Shown: positions 1 through 9,369 of the stretch, one piece after another
Position numbering within the stretch: position 1 is the first letter of the stretch
Layout of the letters: every line of letters begins with the position of its first letter
Source of the DNA: Planctomycetota bacterium
GTDB taxonomy: Bacteria; Planctomycetota; Phycisphaerae; UBA1845
Assembly: GCA_016200265.1 (NCBI GenBank)
Contig: JACQFE010000017.1
Span: 1-64,000, forward strand
Reading direction: 5' to 3'
DNA: 64,000 nt
Translations under genes and position numbers: made by a program
The notes under the pieces: model-generated
Databases searched by the model: none
The model's input: the letters and a program-made list of their open reading frames with translations, nothing else
Told to the model about the DNA's origin: nothing

Positions 1-171
1 TCGAAGTGCGACTTTTCGCATTCCATTCGCGCCGGATTCGTGCTCAGTTTGCGCATGTCAGAATTTTCATTCCGATTTGAGGCAATTCGCCGCGTGCCGA
101 GTCCTATCATTCAATAGACCGCCGACGGATTGGCCGCCAGCGACAACGATAGATTGATTAGGAGCAAGATC

Positions 172-426
172 ATGACCGACGAAAAATGTCCCGTATGCAA
201 CAGCGAAATGAATCAGCCCAAGAGCGTCAATGTCGAGGGCAAGACCATCAATGTGTGCTGTGATGAGTGCGCGACGGAAGCGAAGAGGAACCCATCCAAA
301 TTCGCGAGCGGAAGCTTTGGAATTTCCGGTTCAACCTACAGTTCCAGCGCAGGCTCGAAAGTGGGCGCCAGCGCCGATTCGGGTGCTGGATTCGGATCGA
401 AGCCGTCGTCGCCGAAGACGCGATAG
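172..426 (+). CDS. Small YHS/TRASH-like metal-binding protein
   Basis: An 84-residue protein with two Cys pairs in its first 40 residues, CPVC near the N-terminus and CCDEC about 25 residues later. This spacing resembles YHS/TRASH-type treble-clef metal-binding domains, which bind or sense metals such as copper. The C-terminal half is Gly/Ser-rich and low complexity, probably a flexible tail. An upstream in-frame TTG at 130 exists, but the ATG at 172 has a GGAG about 7 bases before it and begins directly at the domain. A strong terminator follows within 30 bases, so it is probably monocistronic. The metal and partner are unknown. Confidence 0.75.
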   Translation: MTDEKCPVCNSEMNQPKSVNVEGKTINVCCDECATEAKRNPSKFASGSFGISGSTYSSSAGSKVGASADSGAGFGSKPSSPKTR

Positions 427-451
427 ATCGCCCTTTTTTCTTACGATGTGC

Positions 452-480
452 AAAAGGGTCGGGCAACCGGCCCTTTTTTT
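452..480 (+). terminator. Rho-independent terminator
   Basis: A 7-bp GC stem (456-462 with 467-473, GCAA tetraloop, one G-T pair), flanked by AAAA and a run of seven T. It follows the small metal-binding gene; the A-run on the other side means it could also stop transcription of the minus-strand gene that ends at 521. Confidence 0.85.
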
Positions 481-520
481 GCGCGTCGCGTCCAAGTTTG
501 CAACTATGTTGACGGACGAT

Positions 521-1282
521 TCATTGAAACGGGTTGGTTCCGGCCTCCATGATCCCCGGAGCATCCCATGCCAATCGACGATGCGAAGCCCATCGAAGGA
601 CGGCGAGCATTCCCGCATGTTCACAGGAGGCCAGAAGAAGTTCTTCGTCGGTGCAGTCTTCAACTTTCTTTCCGAACGCACGTGCGGGAATTTGCCGCGC
701 GAACACCCCTCGCTCTTCTGACGTCGTATTGCCAGCCGAGTTTGTTCCGCGTCGCTCCTGTTCGTATCGAAATCGCCACAAGAAACCATGCACCTCGGCC
801 AGCTTGATTTCGACCGAGGTGAAACATTCGAGAGGAGCATAGGCGGCCAAGGTCGAAAAATCCACCATGCCTTCGCCGCTATTAATCTGCTGGAAACCTG
901 TAGCGCCACCCACAAGGGGTGGCGCTACATCACGACGAGAAGCGTCCGTTTTTTTCAACATTCCGCTGGAGTGGAACAACCAGCACAACGCGCAATATCG
1001 ACCCCAGATTTCTCGAAGCCGTAGCTGCAATTCCAATTCTGAATACGCGGCCGCCACGATCGGATCGATGAGTGTTTCACGGAAGCGTTCGACGCGGCGC
1101 GGCGCTGGAATTTGAATCTCGTGCTGGTGGATTGGAAGTCCACGGCGTCTGGCATCGAGCCGTCGCAGGAGTGCGAGATTGGCCTGCACCGTGAGCGCCA
1201 TTTCACGAATTTCCCCGGCCGGACGCAAACCGGGTCGATCCGGCGCGTGGACAGGAAGGGACACTTCGCTCTTTGGGTTCAT
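521..1282 (-). CDS. Hypothetical protein with an embedded palindrome
   Basis: A 253-residue soluble protein that I cannot assign to a family. The N-terminal half is charged and helical and the middle has a Trp/Cys-rich stretch (ALCWLFH). Around residues 119-130 the text VAPPLVGGA is encoded by a perfect 12-bp palindrome at 900-928, which looks like a repeat that entered the gene in frame. An upstream in-frame ATG at 1336 would add 18 residues; the start at 1282 is preferred only because the added residues look unlike a domain. No clear Shine-Dalgarno at either. A neighbouring compound inverted repeat separates it from the upstream minus-strand gene. Confidence 0.6.
   Translation of the reverse strand: MNPKSEVSLPVHAPDRPGLRPAGEIREMALTVQANLALLRRLDARRRGLPIHQHEIQIPAPRRVERFRETLIDPIVAAAYSELELQLRLREIWGRYCALCWLFHSSGMLKKTDASRRDVAPPLVGGATGFQQINSGEGMVDFSTLAAYAPLECFTSVEIKLAEVHGFLWRFRYEQERRGTNSAGNTTSEERGVFARQIPARAFGKKVEDCTDEELLLASCEHAGMLAVLRWASHRRLAWDAPGIMEAGTNPFQ
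900..928. repeat. In-frame palindrome, VAPPLVGGA type, copy 1
   Basis: 12-bp stem around an ACAAG loop (900-911 with 917-928). A 27-base identical copy (903-929) occurs at 55804-55830 inside an unrelated gene. Both copies are read in the same frame and give VAPPLVGGA. Confidence 0.85.
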
Positions 1283-1363
1283 CGAGCGATTGTACAGCGT
1301 GTCAATCAAGCACGCAGCGCCTTGAATCCAACTCATCCGCCAATTGAAAAAGCTTCATTCCTA

Positions 1364-1437
1364 TGTGGGACCGACATTCTTGTCGGTCTTTTTCAGGAGA
1401 AAATGGCACGTTGACCGACTGGAAAGTCGGTCCCACA
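1364..1437. repeat. Compound inverted repeat between two minus-strand genes
   Basis: The outer arms TGTGGGACCGAC (1364-1375) and GTCGGTCCCACA (1426-1437) are perfect complements. Each arm also folds on a nearer copy of GTCGGTC or GACCGAC, so two small hairpins or one long one can form. It may act as a terminator or a REP-like element. Confidence 0.75.
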
Positions 1438-1495
1438 TTGTTTCATGACGTGCTGTTGGCCGAATAATCGTGGATGCTGCGGAGCCGCGAGTGTA

Positions 1496-3385
1496 TTACT
1501 GAGGACCGCTCATGAATGGAATTATGGATTGAGCATCCACCGAATCGACATTCCCGTTGGAATCCGCATCGAAGTGGAATAAACAAACGTCCGAATCGCC
1601 CGACGAATCCGAGAAGCAGTTTGAGAATTGAGCGAGGTCGCGAAGATCAATATCCCCATCGCCGTCGCCGTCGCCGATCACGCAGCCACCCCGACAGCGC
1701 GGGCAAGACGAACCCGGGCACGGTAAATCGCCACAGACAATCGAGCCCTTGCTGCTTGAACACAGGTCCCGCGTAGCGCCGTAAAGGCAGAATCCATTGA
1801 CGAAGCACGTAACGGTCGGCGACAAATCGCAAGTGCCCGCCGGTGTTGTCGTCGGGCACAGATCGCTGCAATTGGTTACGCCGTCCCCATCGAAATCCTG
1901 ACTTGCATCGCAATCATCAGGTACTCCGTCGCCATCGCAATCCTCGTCGCAACCGTCCGGCACACCATTGCCGTTGCAATCCGCGCAGGAGGAGTCTCTG
2001 GGCGCACAATCGCGGAGATCGCAAACGTCGGCGATGCCGTTGCCGTTGCAGTCCGGCTCGCATTCATCGGGAACGCCGTTGGCGTCGCAATCGGCGCTTC
2101 CTCCACATGGGCTGACGCACCCCGCGCATGACACGTCACAAGCGTCTTGCACGCCATTTCCGTTGCAGTCGAGAAAAGAAAGGGCCGGTCCGATGGAAAG
2201 GATTTCCACCTTGCCCGGTGTACCGGGCTTGAACAATCCGAGCGCCACACTGCTCGGCGCGGGTCCGACATTGGCCTCAAAGCGAAAATTGTACAAAGTG
2301 CTCCAACGCAGCGCATTAGCGAACGAATTCACAATAAAGTCTTCCGTGCGCCACGAAACTGAAAGCGTCTCAACTGTCGACGCCCAATCGTTTCCGCGCC
2401 AAGGCTCACCGCTGTGATAATCCACGTCGTGAAAGCCGATGTTGCGCACGATCGCTCCAATCGGCAACGGAATGGTAAAAATGCCCATCGATCGATCGGA
2501 GTTCACGTTCTCGATCGCGTATTCGTAACGCCAGTAACCGTCACCCAGATTGCTGGCCTTGCCCGCTACGAGAAACAGGCCTTCGTCGGGCACTCGCGCT
2601 TCCACAAGCACGACAAGCGGATCGGCGTCCTTCCATGCGTAGATCGCGGGCTTATCGGAATACGTCACGACACCGGCAATTTGAGCATCAAATGTGTCTG
2701 CGGGGTTAGGTGCGACCGCGACAGGACGATAGGCGAGATTATTTTCACCCGCGCCCGCGAGCGCGTCATCAGGCTGGACATAATGAGCCTGCATGAAGTA
2801 CGTCGCTCCATTGTTCGCAGCCGGATCGAGATCGGCATGATGCACCTGAATCCGTTGATCGATGGTCGTCTGCGGCGTCACGTGCGACGGCGGATTCGGG
2901 AATTCGCCGGTGAATGCGTTAATTTCAGATGATGGCCCCGTGTTCACGCGGTCGCCGTTGATTCCTGAGCTATTGGAATCGGAGCATCCTGATCGGAGTT
3001 CGTTGCTGACCAAGTTCGGTTGCACGCATTCAACTCCACAAGCACCGGAAAGATTACCGGCCGGAAAATTGTGCTTGCACCAAGAGGTCCCAATTTGCTC
3101 AAAGCGACCGTTGAGCAGCCGAAACATGCCTTGACGGATCACGGCATGGTCGTTGGTATTCCCATCCCATCCGGCCGGTGCGTCGCCGCGATTGCAGACG
3201 TTGGTACCAATCGAGAACGCGTCAATGCGAGCAGCACCCGTTCCGACGCTATCATAGTTGTTGACGCCGGAAATGTTCGTCACAATGATGTCCGGGCCGG
3301 CAATCGCGAGTCCTGCGGAAAACGTTGAACCGATTATCGCGATGCGGAAAACGCGATTAACTATGTTGTAACTGCGTTGTTTCAC
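1496..3385 (-). CDS. Secreted protein with EF-hand-like DCNGNG repeats and dockerin-like tail
   Basis: A 629-residue exported protein. The N-terminus has a basic n-region and a hydrophobic stretch (IAIIGSTFSAGLAIAG), a likely signal peptide. Residues of about 30-390 form a globular domain of unknown fold. From about 400 there are calcium-loop repeats of DCNGNGxxDxCD type alternating with Cys-rich linkers, as in many planctomycete surface proteins. The last 70 residues contain GDGDGDGDIDLRDLAQF and DADSNGNVDSVDA, which look like two dockerin/EF-hand loops. Probably cell-surface or extracellular and calcium stabilised. Its start lies close to the divergent methyltransferase gene. Confidence 0.85.
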   Translation of the reverse strand: MKQRSYNIVNRVFRIAIIGSTFSAGLAIAGPDIIVTNISGVNNYDSVGTGAARIDAFSIGTNVCNRGDAPAGWDGNTNDHAVIRQGMFRLLNGRFEQIGTSWCKHNFPAGNLSGACGVECVQPNLVSNELRSGCSDSNSSGINGDRVNTGPSSEINAFTGEFPNPPSHVTPQTTIDQRIQVHHADLDPAANNGATYFMQAHYVQPDDALAGAGENNLAYRPVAVAPNPADTFDAQIAGVVTYSDKPAIYAWKDADPLVVLVEARVPDEGLFLVAGKASNLGDGYWRYEYAIENVNSDRSMGIFTIPLPIGAIVRNIGFHDVDYHSGEPWRGNDWASTVETLSVSWRTEDFIVNSFANALRWSTLYNFRFEANVGPAPSSVALGLFKPGTPGKVEILSIGPALSFLDCNGNGVQDACDVSCAGCVSPCGGSADCDANGVPDECEPDCNGNGIADVCDLRDCAPRDSSCADCNGNGVPDGCDEDCDGDGVPDDCDASQDFDGDGVTNCSDLCPTTTPAGTCDLSPTVTCFVNGFCLYGATRDLCSSSKGSIVCGDLPCPGSSCPRCRGGCVIGDGDGDGDIDLRDLAQFSNCFSDSSGDSDVCLFHFDADSNGNVDSVDAQSIIPFMSGPQ

Positions 3386-3583
3386 CCCGGCTCCCCTTCC
3401 AGACGAATCTTAACCCCTCATGGTACGAAATTCCTTACATTCGACTCAAGCCATCACATGGAGACACTAAAACCGCGATTTCAGTGTCAAAAGTGGATTT
3501 TGCTTTCCGCCGATAATTCTTGGTTACGTTCCTTGCGCCAAGGATTTCGGGGCGCCGATGATTCGATCGATCCACAAGGCGAT

Positions 3584-5095
3584 ATGAACGCATCCGCATC
3601 ATTGCCGTTGCCATTCACTCCGAACCTCCCGGCCGAATCGAATGCGCATTCGCCACACGGTCACTTGCACGACGCGGCGCGATGGCAGGAAACATTGCGG
3701 CGATTCTACGGCCGCGTTCGCCATGCCGATCGTGGCCGATGGGTGGACTATTACTATGTTCGTATCATTGAACGATTGAAGGAAATGATTCCCGCGGGCA
3801 GCCGAGTGCTGGATGTTGGCTGCGGCACGGGCCACCTGCTCGCGTCGCTCGAACCCTCTTATGGCGTGGGCATCGATCTCAATGAAAGCGTAATCAGCGA
3901 AGCGAGAAATCATTACCCGATGCAGCGATTTGAAGCACTGGGGGCCGAGCAGGTCGGACAGCTCGATGAAAAATTTGACTACATCGTCATCTGTCAGGCT
4001 CTTGGCGAGATTTATGACTTGCAGGCGCTGTTCCGTGCCTTGCAATCGGTTTGTCATTCCCGAACGCGCCTCATCGTCGTGCATTACAGCCGCGTCTGGC
4101 AACCTTTGTTGAGGCTGCTGGAGTGGATGAAGATCAAGAGCAAGTCGCCGGAACAAAACTGGGTGCCGACCGATGAAATCGAGCACTTGCTTCGCCTTTC
4201 CGGCTTCGAGACCATTCGAAGCTCGGGAATGACCATCGCGCCGTTTTATTTTCCTGGATTATCCGCATTTCTGAACCGGGGCCTGGGAAACCTGCCGTTT
4301 GTGAATCAATTCGGCTTGAACAATCTCATTGTCGCGCGCTGCGTTGCACCGCAGGTCATTCAGGCCGATCAACCTCGCAGCGTTTCCATCATCGTGCCGG
4401 CGCGCAATGAAGCGGGACATGTGGATTCGATTCTGCAACGCATGCCGCGACTTGCGGAGAAACAGGAAGTGATTTTCGTCGAAGGCGGCAGCACCGATGC
4501 GACATGGTGGACGATCCAGCGCGCCGCACGCGAATACACCGGGCCGTTCACGATCAAGACCATGCAACAACCCGGCTCAGGCAAAGGTGACGCGGTTCGC
4601 ACCGGCTTCGCGGCCGCCACCGGAGACGTGCTGATGATCCTCGATGCGGATTTAAGCGTGCCGCCCGAAGAGTTGACTCGGTTTTATGATTGCCTCGTTC
4701 GCGGACAGGGCGAATTCATCAACGGCTCGCGCATGGTCTACATGATGGACAAGCAGGCCATGCGGTTCTTGAATCTGCTCGGCAACAAGTTCTTCGGCTG
4801 GATGTTTACGTATTTGCTATCGCAACGCTTCCGCGACACGTTGTGCGGCACGAAAGTGCTGACCCGCGGGGACTACGAACGAATCGCCGCGAACCGGGCT
4901 CGATTCGGCGACTTCGATCCGTTCGGCGATTTCGATCTTCTCTTCGGGGCCGCCAAAGCCAACCTCAAGATCGTCGACGTTCCCGTCCACTACAAGGCCC
5001 GCGTCTACGGCGAAACCAATATCTCTCGCTTCCGTCACGGCTGGATGTTGCTTCGCATGTGTGTCTTCGCCGCCCGCAAGCTGAAATTTGTTTAG
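3584..5095 (+). CDS. Bifunctional class I methyltransferase / family 2 glycosyltransferase
   Basis: A 503-residue two-domain enzyme. Residues of about 25-240 are a SAM-dependent methyltransferase with motif I LDVGCGTGHLLA followed by acidic GIDLNE. Residues of about 265-500 are a GT-A glycosyltransferase with SIIVPARNEAGHV, EGGSTDATW and the metal-binding DADLSVPPEEL, most like dolichyl-phosphate mannose synthase-type enzymes. Such fusions occur in bacterial surface-glycan or lipid-carrier pathways; the substrates are unknown. The open frame extends upstream to 3377, overlapping the divergent gene, but homology begins after the ATG at 3584. No glycan cluster surrounds it. Confidence 0.85.
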   Translation: MNASASLPLPFTPNLPAESNAHSPHGHLHDAARWQETLRRFYGRVRHADRGRWVDYYYVRIIERLKEMIPAGSRVLDVGCGTGHLLASLEPSYGVGIDLNESVISEARNHYPMQRFEALGAEQVGQLDEKFDYIVICQALGEIYDLQALFRALQSVCHSRTRLIVVHYSRVWQPLLRLLEWMKIKSKSPEQNWVPTDEIEHLLRLSGFETIRSSGMTIAPFYFPGLSAFLNRGLGNLPFVNQFGLNNLIVARCVAPQVIQADQPRSVSIIVPARNEAGHVDSILQRMPRLAEKQEVIFVEGGSTDATWWTIQRAAREYTGPFTIKTMQQPGSGKGDAVRTGFAAATGDVLMILDADLSVPPEELTRFYDCLVRGQGEFINGSRMVYMMDKQAMRFLNLLGNKFFGWMFTYLLSQRFRDTLCGTKVLTRGDYERIAANRARFGDFDPFGDFDLLFGAAKANLKIVDVPVHYKARVYGETNISRFRHGWMLLRMCVFAARKLKFV

Positions 5096-5175
5096 AATCA
5101 CAGCGCCGGAAGCGTCAGCACCCGGTCGTCTCGCTGGCTCGAGCGCCGGAACTACCAACCAAGCGGAAAAGCTCT

Positions 5176-6042
5176 TCACAGCGTCTCTTGATGAGCAATC
5201 TCCCGAAGGAAATCCGTCCCCGTGATGATGCCCGACAAACGCCCATCCACCGTGACGGGGATCGCATGGATCTTCCGATCCAACATCTTTTGGAGAACCG
5301 AGCGCAACGTATCGGCGGGGGCCGCCGTGATGACCTTTTCCTTCATGACATCTTTCGCCGTCCCGGGATCCCGCACGCCGAGGGCAACGGCATCTTCCTG
5401 CATGTCCCGGATGCTCGACCAGCCCAGGGCCCGACGTACGTCGCGATCGGAGATGATGCCACGCAGCTCGACGCCTTTTGCCACCAACACATGATGAATA
5501 TGGTGTTTGTGAAATAGTTGCACGACATCACTGAGTGGGGCCTCCGGTGGCACGCTGAAAACGTGAGCGCGCATAACGCTCTTTACTTGCCGATCCAACA
5601 TTTGTCGGATGCTCTCGTCATGTGGGGCCAATTCTCCCAGCCAGCGGAGCAGGTCAGTTTGCGAAACGATCGCCGCCAACTTGCCATTGCGCAAGATGGG
5701 CAGCGCCCCAAAGCGGTGCTCCAGCATGATTCGGGCGACCTGCCTTGCGTCGTCATCCAGGGAGACACACTTCACCGGGCTGGACATGATCTGTTCGATT
5801 CGCGACGGTCCTACCAAATGAGCACGGCCACCGGGGGGAATCGTGGCCATTCGCTCGACCGCAAGCATCCAACCCGTAGAAATGAGAATGTCACGGTCGG
5901 AGATCATCCCCACCGGAACGTCATCGCGGACCGCCACAACGTGATGAATTCCAAATTCCTCCATGAGCGTGATGGCTTTGTCGATGGTGTCGGTTGCTTT
6001 GGCCGTCCGAACCGGACAGGTCGCGTAATTGATGATTTGCAT
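5176..6042 (-). CDS. Four-CBS-domain protein
   Basis: A 288-residue protein made only of CBS motifs, arranged as two Bateman modules. Repeated signatures are GMISDRDIL, AIVSQTDLLRWL, GIISDRDVRRAL and GIITGTDFL. CBS pairs bind adenosine nucleotides and report energy state to a partner. No catalytic or channel domain is attached, so it is a stand-alone sensor. The ATG at 6042 has GGAGGA about 6 bases upstream. The 350 bases between this gene and the divergent nuclease gene hold both promoters but no other feature that I see. Confidence 0.88.
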   Translation of the reverse strand: MQIINYATCPVRTAKATDTIDKAITLMEEFGIHHVVAVRDDVPVGMISDRDILISTGWMLAVERMATIPPGGRAHLVGPSRIEQIMSSPVKCVSLDDDARQVARIMLEHRFGALPILRNGKLAAIVSQTDLLRWLGELAPHDESIRQMLDRQVKSVMRAHVFSVPPEAPLSDVVQLFHKHHIHHVLVAKGVELRGIISDRDVRRALGWSSIRDMQEDAVALGVRDPGTAKDVMKEKVITAAPADTLRSVLQKMLDRKIHAIPVTVDGRLSGIITGTDFLREIAHQETL

Positions 6043-6398
6043 GACGATTCCTCCGTCGAAAGCATTGACAATCCAGGGAAGGAAAACTGCAAGTCATGTG
6101 CCACGACTATCAGAGTACAGGAATTACCCTTATCGGATCCGTCAATTCAAGAAGCCGACTTGTTCTGGACTTATTCTCGCCCCATCGGCGACGGATGAAT
6201 TGGCCGACAATCATCAGCGCCCCCTTACGACTGTGGTGTTTCACGCAGCATTGTGGAATTTCACACACATTGCATTGATGGAGGCCACGAGTCCGCTCAG
6301 CTTTGACGTGACCGTCTTTTGGCTCTATATCTCCGGCATGAATAAGCAGGCGATTTCTCGCCAAAAGTCCACTTGCTTTCGCAGCGCGAGGTTTGGTC

Positions 6399-7388
6399 GT
6401 GGTTCATCGATTCATCAACGAAATTAAGGCCGGAGACCGGCTGGAAGACGAGGTCTTCCTCGTTCGGTCGAAGGATCTGCGCACGACAACGCAGGGTGGA
6501 ATGTACATTCACGCCGTGCTTCAGGATAAGAGCGGTCAGCTTGTCGCCCGCGCCTGGCAGGCCACTCAACAGATGTTCGACGAAATGCCGGAGGGCGGTT
6601 TCCTGCGTTTCAAGGGGCGGGCCGAAAACTACAAGGGAAACCTGCAATTCATCATCGACGCGTTGCGAAAGGCCGAACCGGGATCATACGAATCCGCCGA
6701 CTTCATTCCCACGACCCGCGCCGATCTGAACGCAATGTGGTCGCGGCTTCGTGAGATTTTGGGTCAGATCAAAGATGCGAACCTCGTGGCGTTAATTCAG
6801 GAATTCCTTGCGGACGAGGAGTTAATGACGGACTTTCGCAAGGCGCCGGCTGCCGCCACCATGCACCATGCTTACATCGGCGGGCTTCTCGAACACACTC
6901 TGGCCGTTCTCGAACTTGCGCGTCTCGTCGTTCCACGATATCCAATGCTGAGCGTCGACCTCGTGCTCACCGGCGTGTTTCTTCACGACATTGCCAAGGC
7001 GCGCGAGTTGTGCTTCGATACGGCCATTAGTTATACCGACGACGGACAATTGCTTGGGCACATTACGCAAGCGGTGATCTTGATTGAGAAGAAATCGGAA
7101 GCTGTTGCGGCGAAAACCGGTCGGCCATTTCCGGAGCAAGTCCGCTGGGCGCTTCAGCACATCGTGCTTGCGCACCACGGCAAGTATGAATTCGGCAGCC
7201 CGAAGCTTCCGGCGATCCCCGAGGCCATTGTGGTTCACTATCTCGATAACCTTGACGCCAAGGTCCACATGTTCCTCAATGAAATTGAGAACGACAAAGA
7301 CGCCGCGAGCCGGTGGAGCAACTATAACAAGGCCTTGGAGACGAAGGTGTACAAGCCCGACGTGATGGGCATACGAGGAAAAAGATAG
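6399..7388 (+). CDS. YhaM-like OB-fold/HD-domain 3'-5' exoribonuclease
   Basis: A 329-residue protein. Residues of about 1-95 form an OB fold (FLVRSKDLRTT...GRAENYKGNLQF) and residues 150-290 an HD phosphohydrolase domain with HHAYIGGLLEHTL, LHDIAK and LAHHG, the order found in YhaM/CBF1-type exoribonucleases that degrade RNA or single-stranded DNA from the 3' end. It begins with GTG at 6399, with GAGG about 7 bases upstream; TTG at 6393 is an alternative. Length matches the YhaM family. gcvPA follows after 47 bases. Confidence 0.88.
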   Translation: MVHRFINEIKAGDRLEDEVFLVRSKDLRTTTQGGMYIHAVLQDKSGQLVARAWQATQQMFDEMPEGGFLRFKGRAENYKGNLQFIIDALRKAEPGSYESADFIPTTRADLNAMWSRLREILGQIKDANLVALIQEFLADEELMTDFRKAPAAATMHHAYIGGLLEHTLAVLELARLVVPRYPMLSVDLVLTGVFLHDIAKARELCFDTAISYTDDGQLLGHITQAVILIEKKSEAVAAKTGRPFPEQVRWALQHIVLAHHGKYEFGSPKLPAIPEAIVVHYLDNLDAKVHMFLNEIENDKDAASRWSNYNKALETKVYKPDVMGIRGKR

Positions 7389-7435
7389 AACTTTTTTGGG
7401 GGGAGCGCCGCTGTTAAATCGGCGTCAATGGACGA

Positions 7436-8806
7436 ATGAAGTATACACAAACGACGGAACCCCAGACGGCACAAATGCTCGACGCGATCGGCGTCAAGTC
7501 GATGGATGATCTTTTCGCCCCGATTCCCGCGAAATTCAGGCTTCGTGGCGATTTGAACATTCCGCGCGGGCTCAGCGAGATGGAAATGCTGCGCGACGCC
7601 GAATCGCTCGCGACGAAGAATCGACACGCCGGCGAGTTGGTATGCTTCCTCGGCGGCGGCGCGTACGATCACTTCATCCCCACCGTCGTCGATGCCCTCT
7701 CCACTGGCCAAAGCGAGTTTCTTACGGCTTACACGCCCTATCAGGCCGAAGCGTCACAGGGAATCCTGCAACTCTTCTATGAATTTCAAACGATGGTGTG
7801 CCTGTTGACCGGCATGGACGTCGCCAACGCCTCGATGTACGAATTTACCACCGCGGCAGCGGAGGCCGTCGTAATGGCCCGTAGCATCACCGATCGCAGC
7901 AGCGTGCTCGTCGCCGACACCGTGCATCCCGACACGCGCCGCGTGATTGAAACCTATCTCGCGCAACTCGATCTCGAGTTGGTCGTTATTCCGAGCAAGT
8001 CGGGATTGATCGATGAGGCCGCGATGGCTGATCTGATCTCGGATTCGACGGCCGCAGTTGTCATGCAGTCTCCGAATTTCTATGGCTGCGTCGAACGATT
8101 GGATCGAGTTATTCCGCGAATCAAAGAAAAGGGCGCGCTTTCTATTGTCTGCATGGACCCGATTTCGGGCGGCGTTTTGAAGACGCCGGGTGATCTTGGT
8201 GCGGACATCGTGGTCGGCGAAGGTCAATGCCTCGGCGTACCGTTGCAATATGGCGGGCCTTATCTGGGCCTACTCGCCACACGCGAAAAATATCTGCGAA
8301 AGATGCCCGGTCGCGTCGTCGGCATGACCACCGACAAAGACGGCAAGCGCGGCTTCTGCCTCGCTTTGCAAACTCGCGAGCAGCACATCAAACGCGAACG
8401 AGCGACGAGCAACATCTGCACCAATCAGGGACTGCTCGCGATCCGTGCGGCCGTGTACATGGCCGTCATGGGGAAAAACGGTATCGCCGAGGTCGCCTCG
8501 CAATGTTTCGACAAGGCCCATTACGCCGCCGATCGAATCAGCAAGATCAAGGGATTCGAATTGGCGTTTCCCAAGGCCCCGTTCTTCAAGGAATTCACCG
8601 TCCGCACAACTCGCGACGTGAGTCGTGTCATGGAAGCCTGCCGTCAGCGCGGCATACTGGCCGGAGTTCCGCTCAGTCGCTTCGACAACGAAACTACCGA
8701 ACCGCAATCAGCCAACAAATTAAGCGATTGCTTCCTCGTGGCCGCCACCGAAAAACGCACGAAAGAAGAAATCGATCGGCTGGTCGACGGACTGCAAGCA
8801 GCATGA
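7436..8806 (+). CDS. gcvPA: Glycine dehydrogenase (decarboxylating) subunit 1
   Basis: A 456-residue N-terminal half of the P protein of the glycine cleavage system, a PLP-dependent decarboxylase. Family signatures are FLGGGAYDHFIP, TPYQAEASQGILQ, the MYE region and GLLAIRAAVYMA. In the split form the PLP lysine lies in subunit 2 (gcvPB), so this protein alone is inactive. gcvPB, gcvT and gcvH are not in the window, although gcvPA and gcvPB are usually adjacent. The end is followed by AT-rich repeats rather than by gcvPB. Confidence 0.95.
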   Translation: MKYTQTTEPQTAQMLDAIGVKSMDDLFAPIPAKFRLRGDLNIPRGLSEMEMLRDAESLATKNRHAGELVCFLGGGAYDHFIPTVVDALSTGQSEFLTAYTPYQAEASQGILQLFYEFQTMVCLLTGMDVANASMYEFTTAAAEAVVMARSITDRSSVLVADTVHPDTRRVIETYLAQLDLELVVIPSKSGLIDEAAMADLISDSTAAVVMQSPNFYGCVERLDRVIPRIKEKGALSIVCMDPISGGVLKTPGDLGADIVVGEGQCLGVPLQYGGPYLGLLATREKYLRKMPGRVVGMTTDKDGKRGFCLALQTREQHIKRERATSNICTNQGLLAIRAAVYMAVMGKNGIAEVASQCFDKAHYAADRISKIKGFELAFPKAPFFKEFTVRTTRDVSRVMEACRQRGILAGVPLSRFDNETTEPQSANKLSDCFLVAATEKRTKEEIDRLVDGLQAA

Positions 8807-8814
8807 TCGTGGCA

Positions 8815-9095
8815 AATTGGCGATTTGGAAACGAATTGCCAATTTCCGATTTCCAATTGCCAATTTGGGGATCGTCAGTTCCTCCAATCACCAAAATCGC
8901 GGAATCTTGGATAAATAACTTTTGCGGCGCTCGATGAAATTGAGATTTTCGTAGAGCGCCCTTTTTTGGTATGTCAATGACACTTTCAAATGGGTTCGTT
9001 TCGCAAAGTATAATTTTCCAAGTGTCATGATATGGCACTCTCTTGCGAATTTCCAATTGCCAATTTCCGATTGCCGATTTGGGCCAAAGATCGAA
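8815..9095. repeat. AT-rich CCAATTTCCGATTGCC-type degenerate repeats
   Basis: Two clusters (about 8815-8870 and 9040-9095) of short alternating motifs such as CCAATTTCCGATT, CAATTGCCAATTT and CAATTTCCGATTGCCG. The same family recurs near 11385-11475. The rest of 8807-9369 has no credible gene; short open frames there are made of repeat sequence. Confidence 0.7.
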
Positions 9096-9369
9096 GAGCG
9101 AATGGCGAAGTTCGAAGCAATGAGGCAACGGACAACAAAGGCTTTCGGGATTGGAGTCGGGAGAATTGGCGGCAATGTGGGAGAGTTGGTTTCATCTGTA
9201 GGAATAATGTGCGGGGTGGTTGATGAAAATCATTTTTTCATGAACATGTGCCGGGACAATGGGTTGGATGCGATCTGAAATGGTTCGCAGGCAAGAAATT
9301 CTGCCCCAGATTGCAAATGGCGGAACCTGAGCCGCCTGGTCCAATTTCGCCTACACCTTCGCAATGCAA

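Noticed and set aside
8815-9095. Possible CRISPR array
   Set aside because: Repeats are degenerate and short, with no regular spacers and no cas genes.
9027-9278. Plus-strand open frame of 83 codons
   Set aside because: Made largely of AT-rich repeat sequence, no RBS and no domain.
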